Below, one piece after another: positions 36,620-47,810 of a stretch of 64,000 nt of DNA (the stretch's first letter is position 1; every line of letters starts with the position of its first letter). The notes under the pieces are model-generated. The model searched no databases, was not told where the DNA came from, and worked only from the letters and a program-made list of their open reading frames with translations. A program made the translations under genes and the position numbers. The DNA is from Castanea sativa (Eukaryota > Streptophyta > Magnoliopsida > Fagales > Fagaceae), in contig NC_134013.1 in the NCBI RefSeq assembly GCF_040712315.1, positions 43,756,501 through 43,820,500 on the forward strand, given 5' to 3'.

Positions 36620-37695
36620 TTAGAGAAGACTTTAAGAAGATTTCACTTGAGTTATGGTTGGGTTTTTGAGAGAAAAATAGGTTTAGGGTTGAGAGAGGCT
36701 CGAGGGAGGAAAAGTTTTTATGTTTGAAAAACTGTCATGATCAGCCCTTAAAAACTGAAAACATGCATTTTTCGCAGGTTAGGTTCTCGTAGGTTAGGTT
36801 CTCGTGAAGTTACTCGCAAAAAGTGCCACTGAAGCACAAAAAATTTTGTAGGTAAAATTTTCTTGCGAAATAGTCACAAAAGTTTCTGTTTGAAATTCTT
36901 GTGTTTTCAAGTTTTGCCTATCTCATTTTTGCGGGAAAAGCTTACTTGCGAGCTTCTCGCGAAAATACCTCTAAAGGAGTTTTTGATGAAAAACATGAAA
37001 AATGAAATATGAACAAAAACTCAAAACACGAAAGCATAAAAACACTTTAAAAAACATATCAAATATTTGCTATTTCAATTTTGAGAGTAAGCCTTTGGCC
37101 TTTTGGGCATCATAAATTTCAATATAAGTCGCTTTCCCTTTTTCCTAGTCAAATACTAGTATGTGCGATAGCTTTTACTGCTCATTTTCTCTTTTCGAGA
37201 TTTGAATTTGGATGAGCTATAAAGCAAAAATATAAAAAGTGGGAAGATATATAGGCACAAGTCTATGCATATATCAAAACCATCAAGACTATTGACTAAT
37301 CCTTCATGACAAGCTTGAAGATCGATTTACAACAATCACACATAGATGTTAAGATTTTTCCCACAAAGATAGATGTGCATACATGACAAGCTAAGCTCGT
37401 AAATGCACTACGCCATTAGTTCGAAGGTACTAGGCCAAACTCTCATGTGAAATACACAACACAAGCAATCAAACTTTTTCGAAATTTTTCAATTTTTATG
37501 GTTTTTGAATTTTTCAACACACTCAAAAACAGAACATGTAAAGTAAGATCAACAAAAACAACAAGTACAAAACAAACTTGAGAAAGAAACATGCTATAAC
37601 CGAAAGCAATGACACGAGAAGATTGCATGTGTCATGATGCATGAAACTAAAACCCTAATACGTTGGAAGTATTGATGCATAGGCATAGTGAGTGA
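36620..37695 (-). other. C spacer and candidate ORF2 promoter region
   Basis: Noncoding. A CT-rich leader-like stretch (about 36620-36715, reverse strand) precedes the donor. A CATAAAAAC sequence near 36720 could serve as a weak TATA box but is not convincing. GCGAGAA/TTCTCGCG words occur near 36780-36960. Confidence 0.45.
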
Positions 37696-39631
37696 TCATG
37701 CATGAGTACCCTTCTTCACTCACACTTTACAAGTGTTTTGGGTGAGATCCTTAGAAGGAGGGATACGACCGACATAACTTTCAAACCTTGGGGTGAAGCT
37801 AGTAAGGCATAATGAAATATTTTTCAACATTTTCCATAACGTCTCCAATGAGTTGTCCCTCATTATCTCCTTTAGCTTGCATTCCCTTTGGCATTCTTCT
37901 TGTATTGTCTTGGCCACGCAGAGAATTAGCCTTCTTGAGTGCATGAAGCTTGAAACAATTTGGCTTTGTGTGCCCAAGCACGCCATAATGATGACAACAA
38001 TACGTCACTTGAGGTCCCCTTTGATTTTTGGGTAATGACTTCCCTTTATCCTTTGGTTTTGCACCAATGGTTCTCTTTGCAACAACAGGGGTCTCAATCT
38101 CAAGCTTCACCCCTTTGAGTTTCTCTAAATTCTTGGCTGATACGAACCTCACTTCCTTCTTGGGTTCGCTGCTTGAGCTTGCTTCACGGGTATAGCCTTA
38201 ACTGGTCTTAAACATGTGAAGATTTTTGTGAAAACAACACACTGTCAAGATTCTTGGTGGAAATGCGCTTAACCTTGAAATTTTCTTGAATAATTTCAAG
38301 TTCAAGAAACTTGATTTTAGAATAGGCTTCCACCAATTCTCCCTTAAGCCCTTCTACTTCACACTTTGCTTCCTTGAGTTGCACAAGGGTGCACTTATGC
38401 TCTTCTTCAATTTTCTTCATCTTTTTCACGGCATTGTTCGCAACCATGGTGTATTTGCCACAATCTTCTAGCAAAGCATCATAGACTTCTTAAAGATTCT
38501 TCTCACCTTCATTAAGGCACACCCTCATCATTCGAACCTTCAACTTCTTCACTGTCCAAATGCATACCAAGCTCATCAAGCAAATTGCTCAAACCATCCT
38601 TAGAGTTAACGGAGGTAGTTGCCATGAATGCCCTATAGTTTCTATCATCGTCACACTTTCCTTCTATGTCTAAATTTAAGCTTTTGGAATCAGTAAGGGT
38701 AGTGGCAAAAACTTTACCCTTTGCTTTCAAGTACGTGAGGCATTCTTTCTTTACATGCCCATGCCCTTTGCACTCAAAGCATGTGACCACTTAAGATGGA
38801 GAAGAGTCTTTGGAATCCTTCTTCTTGAAGTCTTTCTTTTCCTTCTTGAAACTTGACAATTTTCCCTTCTCAAAAGACTTCCCATCTCTCTTGAACTTTA
38901 AGAACTTACGGAAGTTCTTTAGCTAGGTACGCCACTTCTTTTTCAACTCCATCCTCATCCGAAAAGTCTTAAGCTTCCAATCTCTCATTAATTGCCTTGA
39001 GAGCAAGAAATTTGCTATTCTTTTGTGATGGGAAAGATAGCTCATAGGTTTGAAGAGAACTGATGAGTTCTTGAATTTTAATCTCATCAAGATCCTAGCT
39101 CTCTTCGATGGCAGTAACCTTTGCACGAAAGCTCTCTAGCAATGATTGGAGAATTTTCCCCATAATCTTGGAGTCTTCCGTCTTTTCTCCCAAGTTGAAT
39201 TTTCCAATCACCACTCCATTTAGCTTCCCATTAAATGAGTCAAATGACTCTTCTTCACTCATCTTTAACTCCTCAAAGCATGTGGTAAGCATTTACAACT
39301 TGGTGTCCTTCACCTTTTTGGTTCCCTCATAGGTCGTCTCCAAGATTTTCCACTCCTCCTTGGCAATTGTAACATGAGAGATCCTGTGAATTTCGTCAAG
39401 AGAAACACCACAAAAAATAGCATTCAAAGCCTTGCTATTAGCATTAGCTGCTACAAGGGCTGCCTTATCCCATGTGGAATTGGCGGCCTCCAGCTTAGTC
39501 CATCCTATCTTAACAACGTCCCAAAAACTATCATCAATAGAACATAGAAATGCCCTCATATGGACTTTCCAAAATGCATAATTGCTCCCATTAAAGTATG
39601 GTGGAGCATTAAGGGATTGTGATCAATCCAT
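37696..39631 (-). pseudogene. gag: C gag (UBN2-type) with two zinc knuckles
   Basis: The ATG is at 39629-39631, but codon 3 is TGA where D2 has Arg. The capsid part has WKVHMRAFLCSIDDSFWDVV, SNAKALNAIF-type sequence and ESFDSFNGKLNGVV. The first knuckle CFECKGHGHVKKEC is near 38780; a predicted coiled coil lies near 38470-38280; the second knuckle CCHHYGVLGHTKPNC is near 38010. The gene ends CKV*VKKGTHA and TGA at 37696-37698, where the internal stop replaces Trp of KVWVKKG. Several frameshifts and stops are present. As in D, the gene ends at the place where copia polyproteins enter protease, so loss of pol seems shared by both families. Confidence 0.8.
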
Positions 39632-39680
39632 TACAAATGGGATCTAGGATCACACTTAGGTAATGAAACCACAACAAGTG

Positions 39681-39697
39681 CACCCACTCTGATACCA
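39681..39697 (-). other. C primer-binding site
   Basis: The reverse strand reads TGGTATCAGAGTGGGTG two bases after the LTR, the initiator-Met type. Confidence 0.9.
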
Positions 39698-39699
39698 AT

Positions 39700-40759
39700 T
39701 GAAAGCTTGAAAATGTGTGAAAACACAAGAGCTGTTTAGACCTCCAAATTAAAAAATTACAGCCCGGTTGATTTTACTCTAACTTAACTAAATGCGGAAT
39801 AGAGTAAATGCGAGCGAACAAACAATAAAACTACTCTAAGCCATATTCATCATATATCAACAATAAAATAAAAGCTAAAAGAGTAGGGAAGAAAGATGTA
39901 AACACAAGATAACACCGAGACATGTTATCGAAGAGGAAACCAAAGAACTCGGAAAAAAAACCTCTCTGCCGCCCTCCAAGCGATTGACTAGATAATAAGT
40001 TGGAGTACATGAATAACAAAAGACGCTCCAAGCCTAGTCTACCCCATGTACTTGAGCCCTCCAAGCTCCAGCTACAACTAATTTGACGAAGCCTTGTCTT
40101 CTTTAGCTCTCCAGATCATGCAATTCAGCCCGATTGCATCCACCAAACAAATAGCTTCTTCCAATACTTCCAAGTAGCAGCAAAACCTTACTTTACACTT
40201 AGAATGGTTGTGGTAAGTGTTTGGGCCATCAACATCTCAAGGATATGGATATGGATATAGAGAGGTAGGAGTTTGAGGAAAACCACAAAGGATTGTGTAA
40301 AGGTTTGTGGGTATAACAATCTCTAACTCTCAAGGGTTGTATCTAGGGTTTTCTCTCTAAAAAGCACTCCTTACAATATCTGGGTAATGAGGGTATATAT
40401 AGTGTGGGTGAAGATATGGTGTAGCAGATATGCCAAAATAGCAAAACAAAATGTTTCACGGGTATTACGCGGGAAGGCCTTACCCACGAATTACTTGCAA
40501 AAACTTGCTATCATGACTCTTCACATTCTAGTCATGTGCTCTGCACGTGGCTCACTTTGTAGGATGGCTTCTCGAAAAACTTCTCATGAAATCCACTTTG
40601 TCTTCAATAGGCGCTTGAGTTTTCACGCTCTCTCTTACACATAACCCATACAATGAAATCCCACATAGAATACAGGGTAAACATGATTGAATATAATTAC
40701 AATCAAATTTGGCACATAATTAAAGTCAACACAAAATAGTTGTAAATAATAATTTTACA
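39700..40759 (-). repeat. C 5' LTR
   Basis: It closely matches 24740-25789. It contains CTCGCGAGAA-like words; the region near 40380-40410 (TATATATAGTGTGGG) holds a short A/T box. Confidence 0.9.
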
Positions 40760-41275
40760 AATATCATAGGCCCAAGAGGAAAAAGCCCTTTTGAAAAAGA
40801 CGACTTTGGGCCTAAGATAACAAATACATTATGGACTTAGTATCAAACATCCTCCAAAGCCAAAAATGAAACTCCCTAATCTTGGGTCTCTTTGTTGCAT
40901 GCCTAGGCCCAAAATGATGAGAATTTCATAGACTTTGATAGGAAAGCTTCGTGTATTCTAGCTAGAGGGCTATTTCAAGAAGAAAAAAAAAACGATGAAA
41001 TGATGAATAAAAAATAGAAAGCCCAAAGGTGATGAATACATTGTAAGTCCAAGTTTGTGACAAAGGGTTGAAAAATTACTAAATACATTCTAATGAAAGC
41101 CCATGAGAGTAAGATGAGAGCTTCATTGTAAATGGACCAAAGCCCAATGAATCAAGGGGCAAAGATCCATGAGAGGAAAGGGAGTGACATTGTAATTGGG
41201 CCTCCATTAAAATGAACTTAAAAATTTTCTAAGAACATCTAAAAGTAAAAGGAACCTTTTAATTGGAACACAAAC
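40760..41275 (+). other. G2 interior, unassigned
   Basis: Resumes G2 after C. Rich in GGCCCAA/AAGCCCA words, no coding domain recognised. Confidence 0.5.
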
Positions 41276-41278
41276 TTA

Positions 41279-41605
41279 CGCTCCTTTTCTTTCAATGGAA
41301 AACCTTGTGTAAAGATAATTTTCCTTGTTTTCCAATGTTTGGTAGCATAAAAAAAGATGAGACAAAGGAAAACTATCTTTGGTCAACATAAAAAGTATGG
41401 CTTATTTTTGGAGATTGTTTTCCATTAAATTTTTTTGGAAAACAACTCTATCTCACAGCAAGCTAAATAAGGGAAGTTAGGAGGTTGTTTTTCAACTCAT
41501 TTAAAGTTGCTACCAAACATTGGAAAATGAGATAGTTGTATAGAAAATGTTTTTTAGAAAATAACTCATTTTCTAGAAAACATTATTGTTGAAACAAACA
41601 GAGTG
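41279..41605. mobile_element. MITE 3, TTA target duplication
   Basis: About 327 bases flanked by TTA (41276-41278 and 41606-41608). The ends are imperfect inverted repeats of the form C(G/A)CTC(C/T)...TTTCAA. A second inverted pair, CCAATGTTTGGTAGC near 41336 and GCTACCAAACATTGG near 41510, lets most of it fold on itself. It is not the family of the other two MITEs. Confidence 0.65.
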
Positions 41606-41608
41606 TTA

Positions 41609-42347
41609 ATGAAAATGGGGATTCTTTTCAGACATCATTCCAATTCATGTCCAATGGAAGGCAAGAAATCCAAAAGGAAGACTTATCAAGAGGGAAAGAT
41701 GGACACTGCAAGTGAAAAGGTCCTCATGCAAAAGACGCTCGAGTGTACGGATGCACAAGTTGAAGTCCTTAAAAAGATAGTAGGCCACCTCTCTAAAATT
41801 GAGAAAGAAGAGGCTAAAACAAACAAGGCTAATCGTGAACCATGTGAGCTAACTCAAGAAGACATTGATCATGTGATGACGGAAGGGAAAGTCCGCCTAC
41901 TTCTACCTAACTTTAAGCCACAACTAAAGAATGCTCCAGGACCATGGACTTCAAGAGGGCCCATATCAACGACTTTTTCGAATCGGGAGATGCAGGATCA
42001 TGGGAAGATCACGATTGGCTACAATGGACCTTAAAGGTGGGGACAACCCAAGTCACCCAAGTCACTTTAAGTTTTAACGCAACATGGACCTTTCTTTTGA
42101 CAATGACCAATACCTCGTGATGAACAAAGAGGAATAAGGAGATGATGAAATGATTAGCTATTGGAGTAGAGATGACAGCGACTGGTTCCTTGACAAGGCA
42201 AGGAGAGACTTCCCTAACAAGGGCAAGGATTTGTATCACATGACCAAAGCTATGCATGTGTGGGAACCTTTGAAGAAGGAAGACTAGCTAAAGAAGGACA
42301 ATGGGAAGAGTGGAAAGCCTTGAAGAAGAAAGAAGAAAGAATTCATC
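41609..42347 (+). pseudogene. G2 polyprotein remnant upstream of pol, unassigned
   Basis: An open frame to 42034 encodes a lysine- and glutamate-rich segment (TLECTDAQVEVLKKIVGHL), then PNFKPQLKNAPGPW. After it, broken frames give DSDWFLDKARRDFPNKGKDL near 42170-42235. These read like real coding sequence but I recognise no domain. Gag finger and protease expected here are absent, suggesting an internal deletion. Confidence 0.45.
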
Positions 42348-45300
42348 ATGCTTATTATGGGGCCCCTTAATAATTGGACTTGGGTTGGGTTTTCTAAGAA
42401 CATGGGGAAAACTTTTTGTAATGCAAGTTCCAATGTACTTTTTAATATTTTCAATAAGATGAATTTTGATTTGGCTTACTTTGATATGTCCCATAACATT
42501 GAAATTCTGCACTTAAATGATTCAAATGAATCTGAAAATGAAATTAATAAACAATTGGAAAAGAAAATTGAACCTATGGAACCAACTCTTGAAACTATTA
42601 ATTTGGGCAATGATGAGAATCCACGCTTAATTAAAATTGGCTCAACTCTAAATGAAAAAGAAAGAAAAGATCTTCAAGAACTCCTAATGGAATTTCAAGA
42701 GGTGTTTGCATGGTCCTATGAAGATATGCCTGGAATTACCCCAAGATAGCTCAACGTCACATTGACACTCATGACCACATGGTGCCCGTCAAGCAAAAAT
42801 TGAGAGGAATGAGGACCGAATGGCTCTTAAAGATCAAAGAGGAAGTCACTAAGCAATTAAAGGTAGGGCTCATCAAACTCGTACACCAAGCCGAATGGAT
42901 AGCCAATGTCATGCCCATACCTAAGAAGGATGGAAAGGTAAGGATGTGTGTGAATTTTAGAGACTTGAGCAAGGCATTCCTTAAGGATGACTTCCCTCTC
43001 CCTCACATTGATGTCTCAGTGGATAACATGGCAGGAAATGCCTTGATATCTTTCATTGATGGTTTTTCAGGATACAATCAAATCAAGATGGCTCCCAAGG
43101 ACATGACCAAAACCACTTTCACTATTGAATGAGGAATCTATTGTTACACAGTAATGTAGCTTGGCCTCAAGAATGCTGGGGCAACCTATCAAAGGATGGC
43201 CACTACCTTGTTACATGATATGATGCATAAAGAGGTAAAGGTGTATGTCAATGATATGATAGTGAAATTCAAGGATAGAGAAAGCCACACCATAAACTCA
43301 AAGTTATTCGAGAGGATTAAGGAATATAGTTGAGGTTGAACCCACAAAAGTGCACCTTTGGAGTAACCACTGGAAAATTGCTAGGCTTCCTAGTGAGTGA
43401 TAGAGGGATAAAAGTTGACCCATCCAAAATCAAAGCCATATTGGAGATGCCTCCATTCAAGAGTGAGAAAGAGATAAAGGGTTTCTTGGGTCAATTACAA
43501 TACATTAGCCGATTCATTTCTAAGCTCACTTCCATTTGTGAGCCCATCTTCAAACTCCAAAAGAAGAATGAACCACATACATGGAACGATGTGTGCCAAA
43601 AAGCCTTTGAACTTATCAAGGAATATCTCCTCCACCCACCTATCGTAGTGCCTTCACAACATGGAAAACCCTTACTCCTATACCTCTCTATCATAGGGGA
43701 TGCGATTGGAAGTATGCTAGCACAAGAAGATAATGAGAAGAATGAGAGGGCCATATACTACTTGAGCAAGAGGTTCCCTGATTATGAGACTAGGTACACT
43801 CCCATAGAAGATTCATGTTTTGCACTTGTTTGGGCTGTACAGAAATTGAGACATATCATTTTACCCTTCCAAATATGGGTGGTGGTAAGAATGGACCCAT
43901 TAAAGTATCCCTTTGAGAAGCCCGCTTTAAGTGGAAGATTATCGAGATGGTTGATTTTGTTGACAGAATTCAATTTGAAATATATGGCTAGAAAAAATAT
44001 CAAAGAGAGTATCGTGTCAGATTTTTGTGCCAAGAATCCTATAGAGGGGAAAGATGGTAAAGAAGACTTTCCAAATGGGGATATTTTGGACGATGTACTT
44101 TGACAGAGCCATAAACCAATATGAGAATGGGATTGGAATAATCTTGATCACTCCCGAGGGATCTCACATACCCTTAGGAATCAAGTTAAACTTTGAAGCA
44201 ACTAATAACATGGCCGAATATGAGGCGCTTGTATTGCTGAAATGAAAGCTCTTCGAGAATCAAGGGTAAATAAGGCCGAAGTGTTTGGGGATTTAACTTT
44301 GGTTATAGCCCAAGTGCAAAAGTTGTGGAAGGTAAAAGAGGAACATTTGAAGCCTTATCAACAATACCTAGAGGGCTTTGCTAAGGCTTTTAACAAATTG
44401 AGTACACGATCATCCCTAGAGCTCAAAATCAATTCGCAAAGCCTTAGCTACCTTAGCCTCCATGCTTGAGATACCTGAGGGAGTATGGACACGACCCTTG
44501 GAGATTGAGCAAAGTTATGAGGAAGTACACAAAGGAAAGACCGAAGCTTCAGTAATGACCATAGAGGAAGAGGAAGTTCCATGGTACTATGACATCATGA
44601 GGTTTTTGGAACTAGGGGCATATCCATATAGTGCCAACAAGAAAGAACGTCGTTCCATTAGGATGATAGCAACACAATATATCCTATGTGGAGGACAACT
44701 CTATAGAAGGTCCTATGACGATGTAAACCTTTGCTGCTTAAAAAGAGAAGAAGCCAAAAGGGTAATGGAAGAAGTTCATCAAGGGATCTATGACCCTCAT
44801 ATGAATGGAAGAATGTTAGCCAAGAAAATCCTAAGGACAAGGTACTACTGGAATATGATGGAGACTGATTATGTGGACTATGTGAAAAGTTGCCATGATT
44901 GTCAAACACACGCCAACTTGAACCACGTACCATTTTAGTGGCAATTGACTATTTCACTAAGTAGGTGGAGGCAGCCACCTATTTCGTATTAAAGGCTAAG
45001 CATATGGTTCAGTTCTTAGAAAACAACATCATATGCCGATTCGGGGTACCCCAAGAGATCATTTCTGATAATGGTTCCCACTTTGAAGGTGAAGTCCGAA
45101 GGGTCTTAGAGGAATAGGGCATTGAGTATCACAAGTCGTCACCATATTGACCACAAGCAACTGGGGTTGTAAAAGCTACCAATGAGAATGTGAAGAATAT
45201 CCTAGCCAAAATGGTGGTGACATACAAAGATTGGGTCAAGAAGCTTCCGTTTGCCTTGTGGGGTTATATAACTTCTATTTGTACATCGACTAGGGCAACA

Positions 45301-45708
45301 ACTTACTCTTTGATTTATGGTAGTAAGGCAGTGCTTCCTATTGAGGTGGAGATACAATCTTTGAGGGTATTGGTAGAAACCAAGGTCCTAGAAGAGGATT
45401 GGGTTAAGGCGAGATATGAACAATTGGCTTTGATAGATGAGAAGAAAGCTAGGGCACAATATCATGTATAAGGGTACCAAAAAAGGATTGATAGAGCATT
45501 AAACAAGAAAGTGAAACCAAGAAACCTTAAAAAATGGGACTTAGTCTTAAAGGTGCTTAGAGATGATACTTTTGACCCAAGAGGAAAAATGAAGCCGAGG
45601 TTGTCTGGGCTTTTTATCATTAAGAAGATCATGTTTGGAGGTGCTACAAGAATCACAAATTTGGATAAGGAAGAGATGCTTCACCCCATTAACATGGCTA
45701 GGCTCTAA
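42348..45708 (+). pseudogene. pol: G2 pol: RT, RNase H, integrase
   Basis: The order is RT, RNase H, integrase, as in Ty3/gypsy. The approach region closely parallels G1 from MGPLNNWTWVGF onward. RT has WIANVMPIPKKDGKVRMCV near 42900 and LKNAGATYQRM near 43160. The catalytic motif is YVND, not YVDD, at 43244-43255. RNase H begins around YYLSKRFPDYETRYTPIE near 43757. A second RNase H-like or archaeal-type segment (NNMAEYEALVLL) lies near 44208, as Tat elements have. Integrase has an H-H-C-C finger ending CHDCQ near 44893, then core motifs with in-frame stops. The usual catalytic Glu of GAVEAANK is Lys (45171-45173). It ends near 45708. It has many stops and shifts. Confidence 0.85.
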
Positions 45709-45740
45709 AAATACCACATTTAAAGAAAAAAAAAAAAAGC

Positions 45741-45895
45741 CTGCTAGGTTGAAAGCCCAAAAGGGCAGACTAGGAAAAAATTTAGGCAAAAGAACCTAGT
45801 TAGATTGAAAACCCGAAAGGGCAGTCTAGGCAAAATTTAGGGGAAAAGACCATGGGCATGGTGAAAATTCCTCAAAGGATGTCATGGGCAAAAAT
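45741..45895 (+). repeat. Short tandem repeat after G2 pol
   Basis: Two units of about 54 bases and a weaker third share a block of the form TGAAA-CCC-AAAGGGCAG-CTAGG followed by AAATTTAGG. They lie between the pol end and the D array. Confidence 0.65.
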
Positions 45896-46169
45896 TACAT
45901 GGCAATGGAAAGAGAAAAGAAAAGGAAAAAATAAATAAATAAAATGACAATAAGCAAAGATAGTAAAAAGGAAATTCTCTCATTACTCAAATTAAAAGAT
46001 AGTAAGATTATTTTCATAGGGGATTTGGAACATTCCAATCCTTTATTAAATTCAAAAACTAAAACATGAGAATCATAAAAGTGCAGAAAGGTAAAATATA
46101 GGGCATATTAGGGTGGTCACTCAAGCCTCCTTGCCTTCTTGCTAGTCCTCATATAAGCCTTTTCATCCC
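45896..46169 (+). other. G2 sequence after pol, noncoding
   Basis: A-rich stretch up to the first D LTR fragment. Nothing else seen. Confidence 0.5.
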
Positions 46170-47125
46170 TGATAGGCCAAGAATGTATTGACCCCTTGTG
46201 ATGGATTAATTGATCAATTACCCAAGTTTATTAATTAATCAAATTAACATGCAATGTACGTGGCAGCACAAACAAATCACCAACTCAAAATAGAATGCAG
46301 CGGAAATAAATTTGACACGATGATTTGTTTACGAATAGGGAAAACCTCCGAGGCAAAAACTCCACTGGATGATTTTAAGGTCACCACTCCCGAGAATTCA
46401 CTATTATCACAACAAGCGGTTACAAGTAAAGGAATCCCAATATCTTATACCAACCTACAATTGAACTCTTACCCCAATACACAATTGGACTTGTTTTGTA
46501 GTGACAATCTCTCATTTTCAATGCACGACTCCCAGTATGTGACTAACTAATCGATGCGCAGATCCCAGTACGCAGCTTACTCATTTGCACAAATCCCAAT
46601 ACGTGACTGACTCCACAGCAACCCTTTGATTATTGTAGTTGATTTGCAGCAGCTTCATATAGAAATACCAATAAGATCCTCAATGTTGGTGCAAGAGACT
46701 TTGCTTGGTTACAAAACCCAAAAGCGTACAAGAAACGCAGCAAGAACTCTTTCTTTTGTAGGAGAAGGCTAAGGTTTCAAAAAGAAAGCCGTATGAAGCT
46801 CTCTAGGGTTAGGTTTTTCCTTTCCACCTCCTTTAAATAGGAGCTTAATGGGCTCTCCTATTCCAAATAGGTTTATACAAACCTTGGGCTTTCCTAGTCC
46901 AATAAGGATTATACAAACCCATAAACTTTGGGTTTTCCTAGCCCTATGAGAATTATACAAACCCATAAACAAATAGGCTTTTAGAATAAAAATGTTGCTG
47001 GCTATAATCTGAATCCCATAAGCTTGATAGATCGAGATTTGTGTCGAGCTTTAACGAATCTCGACAGATCGAGCTTTTGTTGAGGAGGTATCAAGACCTA
47101 CAAATTGCACTTTTCTTGAACAGTT
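46170..47125 (-). repeat. D-type LTR fragment, minus orientation
   Basis: It begins TGATAGGCCAAGAATG, the reverse complement of the D LTR end, and follows D LTR sequence (GCAGCGGAAAT, GTTTACGAATAGGG). It then passes into a region with CTCGACAGATCGAG words and stops short of an LTR start. It is joined head to head to the + LTR fragment that follows. Confidence 0.7.
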
Positions 47126-47739
47126 CTTGAGTAATCTCAGTTGATAAAACTTGATGCAAAGGTTTTGTTGAAGCATATCGTGACTGGAGACATATGCCCT
47201 AGTTCATCTTTCTCATGAAGAAGCTGCTGCGTTTGTATGCCATAGGATTTTGTAACCAATGAGCTTCGTGGTCTTCATCGTGTTGATGAACTGAAAACTT
47301 TTCAGCCAACATCCTTCTCAAGTTGGTGGTTAGTCACATACTTGGATCTGTGCATCGATTGGTTAGTCACGTACTGGGAACCGTGCATTAAAAATGAGAG
47401 ATTATCACTACAGAACAAGTCCAAATGTGTATTGGGGTAAGGGTTCAATTGTAGGTTGGTATAAGGTACGAGGATTCCTTTACTTGTAACCGCTTGTTGT
47501 GATAATAGTGGATTTTCAGGAGTGGTGACCTTAAAATCACCCAGTAGAGTTTTTGCCTTGAAAGTTTTTCCTATTTGTAAACAAATCACCATGTCAACTT
47601 TATTTTTCGCTGCATATTAACTTAGTTGATGATTTGTTTGTGCTACCACACATTTTGCATGTTAATTTGATTAATTAAGTAACTTGGCTAATTAATCAAT
47701 TAATTTATCGCAAGGGACCAATACATTCTTGGACCATCA
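47126..47739 (+). repeat. D2 5' LTR, 3' portion
   Basis: Matches the second half of LTRs at 52760 and 60206 from about TTGATAAAACTTGATGC on and ends GGACCATCA. The first part, with the start and TATA-like box, is missing. Confidence 0.8.
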
Positions 47740-47741
47740 AG

Positions 47742-47753
47742 TAGTATCAGAGC
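47742..47753 (+). other. D2 primer-binding site, altered
   Basis: TAGTATCAGAGC, one base from TGGTATCAGAGC. Confidence 0.85.
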
Positions 47754-47810
47754 AAGCACACTCTAATTATGGTTAATATTTTCTATGTGAACCATTGACT
47801 CCTGTTTGTC

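Larger units (their letters stand above)
24740..40759 (-). mobile_element. C: gag + ORF2 non-autonomous retrotransposon containing B
   Basis: LTRs of about 1.05 kb lie at 24740-25789 and 39700-40759; flanks GATAT (24735-24739) and AATAT (40760-40764) are a probable target duplication with one change. Without B the element is about 7.7 kb. On the minus strand it has primer site, gag, noncoding spacer, ORF2 with a candidate 5' UTR intron, and a polypurine tract. No protease, integrase or RT is seen. Its LTR is unlike that of D, yet the layout and the polypurine-tract region are shared. Confidence 0.88.
6978..46169 (+). mobile_element. G2: second Ty3/gypsy (Tat-like) element, multiply split
   Basis: The pieces are 6978-8425, 15736-15774 and 23990-24106 (5' LTR), 24107-24739 (leader) and 40760-46169 (interior with pol). 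The joins are supported by target duplications of the inserted elements: GAGGT/GAGGC for D1, CTAAC for A, GATAT/AATAT for C. The pol protein resembles that of G1. Recognisable gag finger and protease are missing. No 3' LTR is recognised in the window, so the right end is unknown; G2 may continue past the D array into the mobile domain pseudogene. Confidence 0.7.
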
